A DNA stretch of 64,000 bases from Aquimarina amphilecti (GCF_900109375.1 NZ_FOAB01000003.1:334830-398829), one strand, 5' to 3'; positions 18,453-28,547 are shown, counted from the first letter of the stretch. Program-made: numbers and translations. Notes: generated by a model not told the origin, from the sequence alone.

Positions 18453-19277
18453 TTAAACTGCAACTGCACCTTTAATATGAGGGTGCGGATTATAGTCTTC
18501 CAGTATGAAGTCATCAAAAACGAAGCCAAAAATATTTTCCACCTTAGGATTGATCCTAATTGTTGGTAATTTTTTAGGTGTTCTGGACAACTGTAATTCT
18601 AATTGTTCTATATGATTATTATATATATGAGCATCTCCAAACGTATGTACAAACTCTCCTGCTTCATAACCACAAACTTGAGCCATCATCATTGTAAATA
18701 AAGCATAGGATGCTATATTAAATGGTACTCCTAAGAAAATATCAGCGCTTCTCTGATACAACTGACAAGACAACTTTCCATTAGCTACATAAAATTGAAA
18801 AAAAGCATGACAAGGAGGTAATGCTGCTTTACCATTAGCTACATTTTCAGAAAAAGACTTAGAAGTATCTGGTAAAACACTAGGATTCCAAGCAGACACT
18901 AACATTCGTCTACTGTCAGGATTGTTTTTTAAAGACTCAACGATTTCTTTAATCTGATCAATCTCATCTCCATTCCAATTACGCCATTGATGTCCATAAA
19001 CTGGTCCTAAATCTCCATTTTCATCTGCCCATTCATTCCAAATACGAACTCCATTATCCTGCAAATATTTAACATTTGTATCTCCATTCAAAAACCATAA
19101 CAATTCGTATATGATTGATTTTAAATGAAGTTTTTTAGTAGTCACCATTGGAAATCCTTCACTTAAATCAAAGCGCATTTGATGTCCAAAAACACTCTTA
19201 GTTCCTGTTCCAGTGCGGTCTTCTTTTTCATTCCCATTTTCTAGTACGTGCCGCACTAGATCCAAATATTGCTTCAT
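18453..19277 (-). CDS. thyA: Thymidylate synthase
   Basis: This enzyme converts dUMP to dTMP using methylenetetrahydrofolate, producing dihydrofolate that the reductase encoded at 9.6-10.5 kb can recycle. The 274-residue product matches the family. It shows [13 protein letters not shown] at the N-terminus, the catalytic Cys156 in [12 protein letters not shown], and the nucleotide-binding [19 protein letters not shown] minus-strand box matching TAnnTTTG at 19329-19336 lies 51 bases upstream. The assignment is firm. Confidence 0.97.
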   Translation of the reverse strand: MKQYLDLVRHVLENGNEKEDRTGTGTKSVFGHQMRFDLSEGFPMVTTKKLHLKSIIYELLWFLNGDTNVKYLQDNGVRIWNEWADENGDLGPVYGHQWRNWNGDEIDQIKEIVESLKNNPDSRRMLVSAWNPSVLPDTSKSFSENVANGKAALPPCHAFFQFYVANGKLSCQLYQRSADIFLGVPFNIASYALFTMMMAQVCGYEAGEFVHTFGDAHIYNNHIEQLELQLSRTPKKLPTIRINPKVENIFGFVFDDFILEDYNPHPHIKGAVAV

Positions 19278-19328
19278 ACTCCCTTACTAACTTTCTTTTG
19301 AGTTTGTTAAAATTATACTAATTCTTGT

Positions 19329-19336
19329 CAAATATA
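19329..19336 (-). promoter_or_regulatory. Possible -7 box of thyA
   Basis: On the minus strand this reads TATATTTG, an exact TAnnTTTG box upstream of thyA. No convincing TTG -33 box is found at the usual spacing. Confidence 0.4.
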
Positions 19337-19435
19337 CAAAAAATAGGTTTTGAGATATCGTTTAATGTGTAGATTATGAAATACTTGTAAAACTGATTGC
19401 TTAATTATATTTTTAACAAAAAAACACATCTTATT

Positions 19436-21148
19436 TTATCCGATAATCATTCCAGCTATTGTTGCAGATAAAAGTGAAGCAATAGTTCCTCCAATTAAAG
19501 CTTTCATTCCAAATTCTGACAATGTTTTTCTTTGTCCAGGTGCAAGAGAACCAATTCCTCCAATCTGTATCCCTATTGATGCAAAATTTGCAAAACCACA
19601 TAACATATACGTAGCCATGATAACGGATTTGTTATAGGTTAAATGCGTCGCATTTGCTATATTTTTTAGATCTGCCAATTGTATATAGCCAACAAATTCA
19701 CTGGCTGCTAATTTTATCCCTAGAAGTTGCCCCATTAGAGCTATGTCTTCTTCAGCAACTCCAATCAACCACATTAATGGTGCAAAAAGATAACCTAAAA
19801 TAAGCTCAAGAGATAAACTTTGGTATGCGGTGTTCGATGCTATCCATGTATTTACAGATGTAATATCTCCGAACCAACCTAATATACCATTCAGCATGGC
19901 AATAAAGGCTACAAAGACTAATAACATAGCACCTACATTAACCGCTAACTTTAAACCTTCAGTTGTTCCGTTTGCTATAGCATCCAAAATATTAGATCCT
20001 ATTTTTTCCGAAGAAACATAAACATCTGTATTAATTTTTTCCGTTTGCGGAAATAGTATTTTAGAGATAACAATTGCTCCTGGAGCTGCCATCACAGAAG
20101 CTGCTAATAAATGTTTGGCAAATTGTAATCTTAAAACTGGATCGTCTCCTCCTAAAAACCCTATATAAGCTGCCAGTACCGCTCCAGCAACCGTTGCCAT
20201 ACCACCAATCATAACCAATAGCATTTCAGACTTATTCATCTTTTCTAAATATGCTTTAATTAGTAAAGGTGCTTCTGTTTGACCTAAAAAGATGTTACCA
20301 GCAACACTTAAACTTTCTGCCCCAGATATCTTTAGTGCTTTAGTTAACAACCAAGCCAAGCCTTTTACCACTTTTTGAATAACACCTAGATAAAATAACA
20401 AGGAAGTTAAGGCAGAAAAGAATATAATAGTTGGTAATACTTGAAAAGCGAATATAAAACCAAAGGTGTCCATATCTACAACCAAACCTTCAAACAGAAA
20501 TTTACTTCCTGCCCTAGTAAAGTCTAAAACACTAACAAATAAACCTCCAACCCATTCAAATATCGTTTGAATAAATGGCACTCTTAAAACTCCAATGGCA
20601 ATTATTAATTGAAACCCGATACCTAATCCAACTGTTTTCCAATTAATTGATTTTCTATTACTACTAAAAAGAAATGCTATAATCAATAACACAATCATTC
20701 CTAAAACTCCTCTCCAAAAACTAGTAAAAGAAAAACCTTGATTAGGAATCAGTTCGTTATTTGTTGTTATAGGAGTTGCTTCTGTTATTTCCTTTATTTC
20801 TTTTTTAGCAACAAGGGAATATATAACATCTTTTTTAGATAAGATCAAAGTAGAATCCGTAATACTACGAACTTTATACTTTATAATAGAATCTTCTGCG
20901 TTGTCCGGAAAAAATAACAATACATTATTTTGAGCAAGATAATCACCTTTAAGATTTTCTATCTTATTATTAAATTCATAAGAAAACAAACCTTCTCCCA
21001 AATTTAAATAATCGTTGTCTCCAACTTCAAATACACTATCTGAAGATCCTTTCACATTTTTCAGGATCCAACTTTTCTCTATAGATTGAGCTGAAAGTAT
21101 GGTAAAAGCAAATAATGATAACAGGAAAGAAAATAGTCCTTTTTTCAT
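19436..21148 (-). CDS. nupC: NupC-type concentrative nucleoside transporter with periplasmic N-terminal domain
   Basis: This 570-residue inner-membrane protein imports nucleosides with a coupling cation. Residues 1-20 look like a signal peptide, and about 25-135 form a beta-rich, lipocalin-like soluble domain expected in the periplasm. The CNT transporter core (about 145-570) follows, with FLGQTEAPLLIKAYLEKMNKSE and the ending CGFANFASIGIQIGGIG being diagnostic. Typical NupC proteins are about 400 residues, so the N-terminal 140 residues are extra. It lies 54 bases downstream of the bifunctional nuclease gene and may be cotranscribed. Confidence 0.92.
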   Translation of the reverse strand: MKKGLFSFLLSLFAFTILSAQSIEKSWILKNVKGSSDSVFEVGDNDYLNLGEGLFSYEFNNKIENLKGDYLAQNNVLLFFPDNAEDSIIKYKVRSITDSTLILSKKDVIYSLVAKKEIKEITEATPITTNNELIPNQGFSFTSFWRGVLGMIVLLIIAFLFSSNRKSINWKTVGLGIGFQLIIAIGVLRVPFIQTIFEWVGGLFVSVLDFTRAGSKFLFEGLVVDMDTFGFIFAFQVLPTIIFFSALTSLLFYLGVIQKVVKGLAWLLTKALKISGAESLSVAGNIFLGQTEAPLLIKAYLEKMNKSEMLLVMIGGMATVAGAVLAAYIGFLGGDDPVLRLQFAKHLLAASVMAAPGAIVISKILFPQTEKINTDVYVSSEKIGSNILDAIANGTTEGLKLAVNVGAMLLVFVAFIAMLNGILGWFGDITSVNTWIASNTAYQSLSLELILGYLFAPLMWLIGVAEEDIALMGQLLGIKLAASEFVGYIQLADLKNIANATHLTYNKSVIMATYMLCGFANFASIGIQIGGIGSLAPGQRKTLSEFGMKALIGGTIASLLSATIAGMIIG

Positions 21149-21202
21149 AAAAATAGAAGTAACGTTATAATATTTCGGAATATGTGGTAAGCTTACTCAA
21201 AA

Positions 21203-21832
21203 CTAACCTCGTTTTGAAATTTCATCTCTTATTCTAGCCGCCAATTCATAATCTTCATTACCAACTGCTTGATCAAGCATACGATTTAATTCCTCCAGAG
21301 ATAAATCCTGATAACTTGTTTCTTTGCCAACCATTTCCACGTCATCAGAAACTAACTCATCTACAAGTAAACTTTCAGCATCATCTTCATCATCTTTTTT
21401 AGGATTTACTTTAAGATAAATTCCCGCTTGATCTAGGATGTTTTTATACGTAAAAATAGGGGCTTGAAAACGTAATGCAAGTGCTATGGCATCACTCGTT
21501 CTAGCATCTATAATCTCTTCGATCTTATCACGCTCGCAAATAATACTTGAATAAAAAACACCATCCACTAACTTATGAATGATTACCTGTTTAACCACTA
21601 CATCAAATCTATCTGCGAAATTTTTAAATAGATCATGAGTTAATGGACGAGGTGGTTTAATCTCCTTTTCTAAAGCAATTGCTATTGATTGTGCTTCGAA
21701 TGCACCAATAACAATTGGTAATTTTCTTTCTCCATCTACCTCGCTTAAAATTAATGCATAGGCCCCATTTTGGGTTTGACTGTAAGATATTCCTTTTATG
21801 TTCAGACGAACTAAACTCATAGTAATTTTCAA
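21203..21832 (-). CDS. Bifunctional nuclease (DUF151) family protein with UVR motif
   Basis: This 209-residue protein has a DUF151 / bifunctional nuclease domain (about 1-130), with LPIVIGAFEAQSIAIALE and the DARTSDAIALALR signature. The C-terminal 40 residues form a UVR-type helical hairpin (LEELNRMLDQAVGNEDYELAARIRDEI), a protein-protein contact also found in UvrB and UvrC. Related proteins were described as DNases or RNases with roles in stress, but the cellular role in Bacteroidota is not established. It sits between the etfA terminator and the nucleoside transporter gene. Confidence 0.9.
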   Translation of the reverse strand: MKITMSLVRLNIKGISYSQTQNGAYALILSEVDGERKLPIVIGAFEAQSIAIALEKEIKPPRPLTHDLFKNFADRFDVVVKQVIIHKLVDGVFYSSIICERDKIEEIIDARTSDAIALALRFQAPIFTYKNILDQAGIYLKVNPKKDDEDDAESLLVDELVSDDVEMVGKETSYQDLSLEELNRMLDQAVGNEDYELAARIRDEISKRG

Positions 21833-21883
21833 TAAAAAAAAGGCTGTTTGAACAAATGGACTTTACCTGAGTTCAAACAGCCC
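21833..21883 (-). terminator. Terminator of etfBA
   Basis: A perfect 12-bp stem (GGCTGTTTGAAC with GTTCAAACAGCC, loop 17) follows the etfA stop on the minus strand and ends in a run of eight T residues in the transcript direction, a textbook intrinsic terminator. Confidence 0.9.
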
Positions 21884-21907
21884 TTGATTGGGCACAATTT
21901 ATGAAAA

Positions 21908-22876
21908 TTATGCGTTATTCGCCTTAAATTCCTTTAATTTTTCAATTAACTGAGGTACTACCTCAAAGGCATCACCAACAATACCATAATCTGCCGCCTT
22001 AAAGAAAGGTGCTTCAGGATCATTGTTGATTACTACTTTTACCTTACTAGAATTAATTCCTGCAAGATGCTGAATTGCTCCAGAAATCCCAACAGCAATA
22101 TACAAATTGGTAGCTACAGGTTTTCCTGTCTGTCCTACGTGTTCTCCGTGAGGCCTCCATCCCATATCACTTACTGGCTTAGAACAAGCGGTAGCCGCTC
22201 CAAGCACATCAGCTAATTCTTCTATCATCCCCCAATTCTCAGGTCCTTTAAGACCTCTTCCTCCTGAAACTACAACTTCGGCATCTGCTATAGAAACTTT
22301 ATCCGTTGCTTTATCAACCGACGTTACATTAACTCCGAAATCAGCATCAGACAATGATGGATCAAATCCTTCCGCTGTAGCTGCTCCTTGAGCTTCTTTT
22401 AAACCAAATGCATTATTAGATAATCCTACTATTTTTACATCAGTAGAGATCTCGGTAATGTTAAATGCTTTATTTGTAAACGCTGTTCTTTTCACAGTGA
22501 AAGGAGATGCACTTTCTGGCAATGCTACAACATTAGAAGCATATCCTGCATTAAGATTTACCGCTAACATAGAAGCTAAAAACTTGCTATCCGCACTAGA
22601 ACTAACAACTACAACTTTCGATCCTTCTTTTTCTGCCGCTTGCTTTAATGAGTCAGCATATGCTTTTGCATTAAAAGTAGCTAGCTTATCGTTTTTAATT
22701 TCTAACACTTTATCTACTCCATAAGCTCCAAGATCACCACTATTCTCTGCATTAACACTAACAGCTGTAACTGTAGTACCAAGCATATTTGCTATTTCTT
22801 TTGCATAAGAGGCTACTTCAAAAGCTGCTTTCTTAAATTTCCCTCCTTCACTTTCTGTGTATACTAAAACTGACAT
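21908..22876 (-). CDS. etfA: Electron transfer flavoprotein subunit alpha
   Basis: EtfA binds FAD and, with EtfB, passes electrons from acyl-CoA dehydrogenases toward the respiratory quinone pool. The 322-residue length fits. The C-terminal FAD-binding domain is clear: VVSGGRGLKGPENW, GWRPHGEHVGQTGKPVATNLYIAVGISGAIQHLAGI and VVINNDPEAPFFKAADYGIVGD. etfB lies 63 bases upstream on the same strand and a strong terminator follows. The assignment is firm. Confidence 0.96.
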   Translation of the reverse strand: MSVLVYTESEGGKFKKAAFEVASYAKEIANMLGTTVTAVSVNAENSGDLGAYGVDKVLEIKNDKLATFNAKAYADSLKQAAEKEGSKVVVVSSSADSKFLASMLAVNLNAGYASNVVALPESASPFTVKRTAFTNKAFNITEISTDVKIVGLSNNAFGLKEAQGAATAEGFDPSLSDADFGVNVTSVDKATDKVSIADAEVVVSGGRGLKGPENWGMIEELADVLGAATACSKPVSDMGWRPHGEHVGQTGKPVATNLYIAVGISGAIQHLAGINSSKVKVVINNDPEAPFFKAADYGIVGDAFEVVPQLIEKLKEFKANNA

Positions 22877-22939
22877 ATATACTATTTTTTATATTGAGCC
22901 TATTTTCCGCTTACTAGAAATAGGCATTCATTTAAATTA

Positions 22940-23686
22940 TTATATTGCTTTAGCTTCGTTATGTAATAACTCAACTAATTGACCTACGTTATCTGGAGAA
23001 ACCAAAGTAACTTCTCCTTTAGGAGCAGGTTTTTCGAATTTAACCGCTTTTGTTTCTTGTGCAGTTTCAACTGCTTCTACAACAGTCAGTGGCTTTTTAC
23101 GTGCCATCATAATTCCTCTCATATTCGGAATACGAAGATCACTTTCTTCTACTAAACCTTTTTGACCACCAACAACAAGAGGCAACTTAGTTGTCGAAGT
23201 TTCTTTTCCTCCATCAATTTCACGAACTGCAGTAGCATTATCTCCTTCTATTTCTAATCCGATACAAGTATTTACAAAATTAGCTCCCGTTAAAGCAGCT
23301 AACATCCCTGGAACCATACCACCATTGTAATCAATAGACTCTCTTCCTGCAATTACAAGATCATATCCACCATCTTGTACTACCTTAGCTAACTGTTTTG
23401 CAACATAAAAACCATCTGTAGCTTCAGTATTCACTCTTATTGCATTATCCGCTCCGATTGCTAATGCTTTTCTTAAAGTAGGTTCAGTTTCTGCTCCTCC
23501 AACATTTACAACATCAACAGATGCACCTTGCTTTTCCTTAAACCACATAGCGCGCGTCAATCCAAACTCATCATTAGGATTAATTACAAACTGTACTCCA
23601 TTTGTGTCAAACTTAGTATCTCCTTCTGTAAAATTAATTTTAGAAGTAGTGTCTGGCACATGGCTAATACAAACTAATATCTTCAT
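22940..23686 (-). CDS. etfB: Electron transfer flavoprotein subunit beta
   Basis: EtfB is the partner of EtfA. The 248-residue sequence shows the start KILVCISHVPDT, the PNDEFGLTRAM segment, the AMP-site region VIAGRESIDYNGGMVPGMLA, and LPLVVGGQKGLVEESDLRIPNMRGIMMARKKPL. It is the first gene of the etfBA operon and is transcribed divergently from pdhB across a 164-base gap that should hold both promoters. Confidence 0.96.
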   Translation of the reverse strand: MKILVCISHVPDTTSKINFTEGDTKFDTNGVQFVINPNDEFGLTRAMWFKEKQGASVDVVNVGGAETEPTLRKALAIGADNAIRVNTEATDGFYVAKQLAKVVQDGGYDLVIAGRESIDYNGGMVPGMLAALTGANFVNTCIGLEIEGDNATAVREIDGGKETSTTKLPLVVGGQKGLVEESDLRIPNMRGIMMARKKPLTVVEAVETAQETKAVKFEKPAPKGEVTLVSPDNVGQLVELLHNEAKAI

Positions 23687-23808
23687 TTTATATAGGTATT
23701 TTTTGAGAATTTAATAATAAAAGCGAAAGTACAAATAAAATGTCGAATTTACTATGCGTGCATAATAAATTTTTCAATTTTCAATGATTAGTAAAGGGTA
23801 TTAATTGC

Positions 23809-23816
23809 TACTTTTG
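23809..23816 (+). promoter_or_regulatory. Possible -7 box of pdhB
   Basis: TACTTTTG matches TAnnTTTG and lies 34 bases before the pdhB start. The -33 box is not clear. Confidence 0.45.
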
Positions 23817-23850
23817 CCTTTAGTGTAGCACAAAAATAATTATTTTAAAA

Positions 23851-24828
23851 ATGAAAACGATACAATTCAGAGAAGCAATTTGCGAAGCAATGAGCGAAGA
23901 AATGCGCCTAGATGAGTCTATTTATTTAATGGGTGAAGAAGTGGCTGAGTACAATGGAGCTTATAAAGCTAGTAAGGGTATGCTCGATGAGTTTGGCCCT
24001 GACAGAGTTATTGACACTCCTATATCTGAGCTAGGTTTTTCCGGTATAGGTGTAGGTAGCGCAATGAATGGTAATCGTCCAATCATAGAATTCATGACGT
24101 TCAATTTCTCACTAGTAGGGATTGATCAAATCATTAATAACGCAGCCAAAATGCGTCAAATGAGTGGAGGGCAATTTAACATCCCTATTGTATTTAGAGG
24201 ACCAACTGCCTCTGCAGGACAATTAGGTGCTACACACTCTCAAGCTTTCGAAAACTGGTTCGCAAACACTCCAGGTTTAAAAGTAGTAATCCCTTCTAAT
24301 CCTAAAGATGCGAAAGGCCTACTAAAATCAGCGATCCGTGATAATGATCCAGTTATTTTTATGGAAAGTGAGCAAATGTATGGTGATAAAGGTGAGGTGC
24401 CTGAAGGAGAATACACAATTCCCCTTGGTGTTGCAGAAATAAAAAAAGAAGGATCTGATGTAACTATTGTTTCTTTTGGTAAAATAATTAAAGAAGCTTT
24501 TAAAGCTGCTGAAGAACTTGCTAAGGAAAATATATCTTGCGAAATTATTGATCTAAGAACAGTACGCCCACTTGATTTAGATGCTATTTTCACATCTGTA
24601 AAAAAGACCAATCGACTAGTTATTCTGGAAGAAGCTTGGCCTCTAGCAAATATCGCTTCCGAAATCACTTATCAGGTTCAATCAAATATTTTTGATTATT
24701 TAGATGCTCCGATAGTAAAAATAAACACAGCGGATACTCCAACACCTTATTCTCCTGTTTTATTTGAAGAATGGTTACCAAACAGCAAAGATGTTGTTAA
24801 AGCTGTCAAAAAAGTGATGTATAAATAA
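23851..24828 (+). CDS. pdhB: Pyruvate dehydrogenase E1 component subunit beta
   Basis: This 325-residue subunit pairs with the alpha subunit of a thiamine-diphosphate-dependent 2-oxo acid dehydrogenase. The sequence MKTIQFREAICEAMSEEMRLDESIYLMGEEVAEYNGAYKAS-type start, with DTPISELGFSGIGVGSA and GPTASAGQLGATHSQAFENWFANTPGLKVVIPS, is typical of the pyruvate-specific enzyme. No alpha-subunit or E2 gene is adjacent, so the complex is encoded at more than one locus. A strong terminator follows. Confidence 0.94.
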   Translation: MKTIQFREAICEAMSEEMRLDESIYLMGEEVAEYNGAYKASKGMLDEFGPDRVIDTPISELGFSGIGVGSAMNGNRPIIEFMTFNFSLVGIDQIINNAAKMRQMSGGQFNIPIVFRGPTASAGQLGATHSQAFENWFANTPGLKVVIPSNPKDAKGLLKSAIRDNDPVIFMESEQMYGDKGEVPEGEYTIPLGVAEIKKEGSDVTIVSFGKIIKEAFKAAEELAKENISCEIIDLRTVRPLDLDAIFTSVKKTNRLVILEEAWPLANIASEITYQVQSNIFDYLDAPIVKINTADTPTPYSPVLFEEWLPNSKDVVKAVKKVMYK

Positions 24829-25205
24829 AATGAACCCTTTTTCTTTGCCTTTGATAGTTTTTAAATTTTAATTTGTTTTTCTATAAAATTGGCTCGGAAT
24901 TTGATGAACTATCACAAGTTTACAAACGTCAATCTTTAGAGATACTTTGAAATTTTGATTTTATATATTTAAAAATGTTTTGTGTTAAACTTTATAATCG
25001 GAAGCTTAACACAAAACATTTTTGAATTTGTATAATTCAGAGGTAGGGTTTTTATATATTGATGTGTTTTAGATAGAATAACATTTACTTGATTTTAAAA
25101 AAAAGAGGGCTTAATTGTTCTTTTTTTGATTTTAAAACATGGAATTATTTCAATCGAGTAGAAGTCAATTTAATGATGTTAACCATAATTATTTAAAAAT
25201 ATTAG
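24829..25205. other. Intergenic region between pdhB and the DUF5686 gene
   Basis: This 377-base AT-rich gap holds the pdhB terminator hairpin at 24971-25023 and otherwise several T and A tracts. I see no gene, no exact TAnnTTTG box and no repeat shared with other parts of the window. Confidence 0.6.
24971..25023 (+). terminator. 18-bp perfect-stem terminator after pdhB
   Basis: The arms AAAAATGTTTTGTGTTAA (24971-24988) and TTAACACAAAACATTTTT (25006-25023) pair perfectly over 18 bp around a 17-base loop and end in T residues. It lies about 140 bases after the pdhB stop, rather far, so it may also mark the end of an untranslated tail. Confidence 0.7.
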
Positions 25206-27704
25206 ATGAAATATTGGGTTTTAGGGTTTTTATTTTTTGCTTTTAGCAACTCCTTCGTTTTCGCACAAACTAAAGTAAGTGGTCATGTTTATGACAGCAA
25301 TAAACAATCTGTTCCATTCGCTAACATTGTTTTTGTGAATTCAACAATTGGTACTATTACAGATGAAAATGGTAAGTTCTACATGGAATCTGATCAAAAT
25401 CACAGTAGTATTAAAGTTTCTTTTATTGGTTTTGAAACAAAAACAATAAAACTTTCTAAACGTACAACCTATAATATGGAAGTCGTTTTAGAAGAGGAAG
25501 CCGCTTCATTAGATGAAGTTGTTATTTATAAAGGAAAAACCTCGAAAAAAAATAATCCCGCTATAGATATCCTTCGTAAAATTTGGGACAACAGAAGAGA
25601 AAATGGTGTTAAAAAGTTCAAGCAATACAACTACGATAAATACGAAAAACTCGAATTTGATCTAAACACAATTGATAGTGCTTTAGTAAACAGCAGAATT
25701 TTTAATGGAATGGAATTTATTTTCGAAGATATAGATACTTCGAGAATTACCGGTAAAACATACTTACCAATTTTTCTTAATGAAGCTATTTCCAAAGTAT
25801 ATGGTGACAACCAACTAAATGAACTTAAGGAAGTCTTAAAAGGTAATAAAAATGCAGGATTTAGTGACAACCAAACACTTATCGCATTTGTAAAAGATCT
25901 TTATTCTGATTATGACATTTATGATAATTACCTTAAGTTTTTTGACAAAAGCTTTACCAGTCCTTTATCAAGAACTGGAATAAATGTATATAACTATGTT
26001 TTATCAGATAGTGCGTATATAGGTAATAAATGGTGTTATAACATTATTTATTACCCTAGAAGAAAAAATGAGTTAACTTTTAAAGGAGATTTTTGGGTAA
26101 ATGACACAACCTGGGCAATCAAGGAAATTAATCTTGAAGTCACTAAAAGTGCAAATATAAACTGGGTGAAAGATTTATACATCGAACAAGAATTTGATGT
26201 ACTAAATGATTCAATTTTTCTTATTACAAAAGATTATTTTCAATCGGATTTCGCATTTAACAAAAAAGAAAAATCCAGAGGAGTATATGGAAAAAGAACC
26301 ACGTTATACAACAACTATAAGTTTGACCAAAGGAAAGATAAAAAATTCTATCAAAGCCAAGTAGACCCTTATAATCAAGATATTTATAATAGAGATGATT
26401 CTTTTTGGTCTAACGCAAGGATGGAAGACCTTAATAAAGATGAACAAAAAGTATATAAATTACTTGATACTCTTAGAACAGTAAAAGCTTTTAAAAGACT
26501 TTATAACGTAGGTACGATACTAGCTACTGGTTATGTAGAATTTAATGGGTGGGATTTTGGTCCATTATTCTCCACAGTGGGATATAATACAATTGAAGGG
26601 TTTAGGTTAAGAGCAGGAGGTCGAACATATTTTACAGCAAATGATCGATGGAGAATCGAAGGATATGGAGCTTACGGTTTTAGAGATAATAAATTTAAAT
26701 ATGGAATTTCTGGAAAGTATCTGGTAGACAGAAAGTCTAGATTAATTGTTTCTGCTGGAAACCGACGAGATGTAGAACAGCTAGGAGCCAGTCTTACTAA
26801 CACAAATGATGTAGAAGGTCGAAGTTTAGCATCGTCATCAATAGTTGCTACGGGGGATAATAGTAGATTAACATCTATAAATCTATCTGCTTTTTCGATG
26901 CAAATAGAACCTCGAAAGAATTTCACTATTGGAGTTACTGGATCATATAGAACTCTAAAACCTGCTGATGACGATTTATTTAGTCTTGACTTTTTTGATC
27001 CTGACACAGGAGAAATAAAATCTGAAATTAAGCAGGCAGAAATAGCAACCTCATTAGCATATTATCCGGGACGGAAAACTACTGGTTATGGAGTAGATAG
27101 AATTGTTGTAAATGATGGAGATTATGCTCAGCTATTCCTTAACTATTCAGTAGGTTTAGACCATATCCTGGAAAGTGATTTTGAATATCAAAAACTTCAA
27201 TTCTTTTACAGACAACCATGGAACATAGGTGGTTTTGGTGTTCTAAATAGCTCTTTAGAAGTAGGTAAAACTTTTGGAGAAGTGCCATTAGGATTATTAA
27301 GTGTAGTTCCTGGTAACCAAACATATTTATCTATTCAAAACACATTTCCGCTACTTAACTTTTATGAATTTGTTACAGATACATATGCCGCTGTACATAT
27401 TGAACATAATTTTAATGGTAGAATTTTTTCCAGAATACCGTTATTAAGGAAGTTAAATTTACGAGAACTTGTTGGTGTCCGAGGAGTTTGGGGAGAATTA
27501 TCGGATGAAAATATTGCACTCGACGCCTCTGGTTTTTTACAAACTGTAGGAGCTCCTGATGAAGAAATATATTGGGAATATAGTGTTGGTGTTGGAAATA
27601 TTTTTAAAGTGTTCAGAATTGACTTTCACTTTAGAGGGAATTACTTTGACAATCCTGATGCACGTGATTTCGGTGTAACCGGGTCGTTCGGGTTTTATTT
27701 CTAA
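25206..27704 (+). CDS. DUF5686 outer-membrane protein with carboxypeptidase-like regulatory domain
   Basis: This 832-residue protein has a signal peptide (1-20, ending FAQ), then a carboxypeptidase regulatory-like beta sandwich (about 22-100: KVSGHVYDSNKQSVPFANIVF), and then a long DUF5686 region predicted to end as an outer-membrane beta barrel; the final residues GSFGFYF end in the aromatic residue typical of barrels. Proteins of this family are common and uncharacterised in Bacteroidota, often thought to be TonB-receptor-like or surface assembly factors. It is a single gene. Confidence 0.87.
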   Translation: MKYWVLGFLFFAFSNSFVFAQTKVSGHVYDSNKQSVPFANIVFVNSTIGTITDENGKFYMESDQNHSSIKVSFIGFETKTIKLSKRTTYNMEVVLEEEAASLDEVVIYKGKTSKKNNPAIDILRKIWDNRRENGVKKFKQYNYDKYEKLEFDLNTIDSALVNSRIFNGMEFIFEDIDTSRITGKTYLPIFLNEAISKVYGDNQLNELKEVLKGNKNAGFSDNQTLIAFVKDLYSDYDIYDNYLKFFDKSFTSPLSRTGINVYNYVLSDSAYIGNKWCYNIIYYPRRKNELTFKGDFWVNDTTWAIKEINLEVTKSANINWVKDLYIEQEFDVLNDSIFLITKDYFQSDFAFNKKEKSRGVYGKRTTLYNNYKFDQRKDKKFYQSQVDPYNQDIYNRDDSFWSNARMEDLNKDEQKVYKLLDTLRTVKAFKRLYNVGTILATGYVEFNGWDFGPLFSTVGYNTIEGFRLRAGGRTYFTANDRWRIEGYGAYGFRDNKFKYGISGKYLVDRKSRLIVSAGNRRDVEQLGASLTNTNDVEGRSLASSSIVATGDNSRLTSINLSAFSMQIEPRKNFTIGVTGSYRTLKPADDDLFSLDFFDPDTGEIKSEIKQAEIATSLAYYPGRKTTGYGVDRIVVNDGDYAQLFLNYSVGLDHILESDFEYQKLQFFYRQPWNIGGFGVLNSSLEVGKTFGEVPLGLLSVVPGNQTYLSIQNTFPLLNFYEFVTDTYAAVHIEHNFNGRIFSRIPLLRKLNLRELVGVRGVWGELSDENIALDASGFLQTVGAPDEEIYWEYSVGVGNIFKVFRIDFHFRGNYFDNPDARDFGVTGSFGFYF

Positions 27705-27871
27705 ACCTAACAAGTTAACATCATTATCATATTTTAATTTTTCGTGAATTTTTGTAGTAAATTATCATACATCTACATGTACGAAAAGGTTTAAGGTTAC
27801 CATAACATTAAAATTTAGCACAAAAACCTGTTATTTTTGCCTATAAATTTTAACCAACCCCCTGTAATACT

Positions 27872-27879
27872 TATCTTTG
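27872..27879 (+). promoter_or_regulatory. -7 box of ppa
   Basis: TATCTTTG matches TAnnTTTG, 26 bases before the chosen ppa start. A second match (TATTTTTG, 27832-27839) lies farther upstream. This placement supports the internal ATG at 27906 over an in-frame ATG at 27837, which would be upstream of the promoter box. Confidence 0.55.
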
Positions 27880-27905
27880 CCGCCCATAAAAATGAGAACA
27901 AAAAT

Positions 27906-28436
27906 ATGAGCGCAGCAAATCGCGAAAGTTTCGATGTACTAATCGAAATTCCAAAAGGAAGCCGTAATAAATATGAATACGATTTTGATATAAAGAAGAT
28001 TCGTTATGATCGTATGATCTTTTCTTCTATGATGTATCCAGCAGATTATGGATTCATCCCAGAAACTTTAGCATTAGATGGTGATCCACTAGATGTTCTA
28101 GTATTGGTAACAGAACCTACATTTCCTGGATGTGTAATGGAAGTAAAACCGATAGGTGTTTTTCATATGACAGATGAAAAAGGTCCTGATGAAAAAATCA
28201 TTTGTGTACCTGTAGCAGACCCTATAGCTAGTCGTTTAGCAGATCTAAAAGAAATGAACCCGCACCTTATAAAAGAAATAGAACATTTCTTTCAAGTATA
28301 CAAAGATTTAGAAGAGAAAAAAGTTGATGTTGGTGGTTGGGGAAATATAGATGAAGCCAGAGAAATCATTAAAGCTTGTGTAAAACGTTTTGAGGATATG
28401 CCAAACAAACCTGAAGGTTTGTTCAGTATTCATTAA
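27906..28436 (+). CDS. ppa: Soluble inorganic pyrophosphatase (family I)
   Basis: This cytoplasmic enzyme hydrolyses pyrophosphate to phosphate to drive biosynthetic reactions. I chose ATG 27906 (176 residues), which begins MSAANRESFDVLIEIPKGSRNKYEYD-type sequence and fits the family length; the upstream in-frame start would add 23 residues unlike the family and would precede the promoter box. The active-site motif DGDPLDVLV with its essential aspartates is present, as are YPADYGFIPETL and the substrate-binding lysine near EIPKGSRNKYEY. A terminator follows, then the gene for the membrane pyrophosphatase. Confidence 0.95.
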   Translation: MSAANRESFDVLIEIPKGSRNKYEYDFDIKKIRYDRMIFSSMMYPADYGFIPETLALDGDPLDVLVLVTEPTFPGCVMEVKPIGVFHMTDEKGPDEKIICVPVADPIASRLADLKEMNPHLIKEIEHFFQVYKDLEEKKVDVGGWGNIDEAREIIKACVKRFEDMPNKPEGLFSIH

Positions 28437-28456
28437 AGTCCATACAAAAAATAAAT

Positions 28457-28499
28457 AAAAGCGCAATATTCTTAACAAAATATTGCGCTTTTTCTTTTT
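28457..28499 (+). terminator. Terminator of ppa
   Basis: Arms AAAAGCGCAATATT and AATATTGCGCTTTT pair over 14 bp with an 8-base loop and run into a T-rich tract. It separates ppa from hppA. Confidence 0.9.
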
Positions 28500-28547
28500 A
28501 GCTTTATTTTACTACATTTAGCGACTAATTAACTAAAAATACATTTA

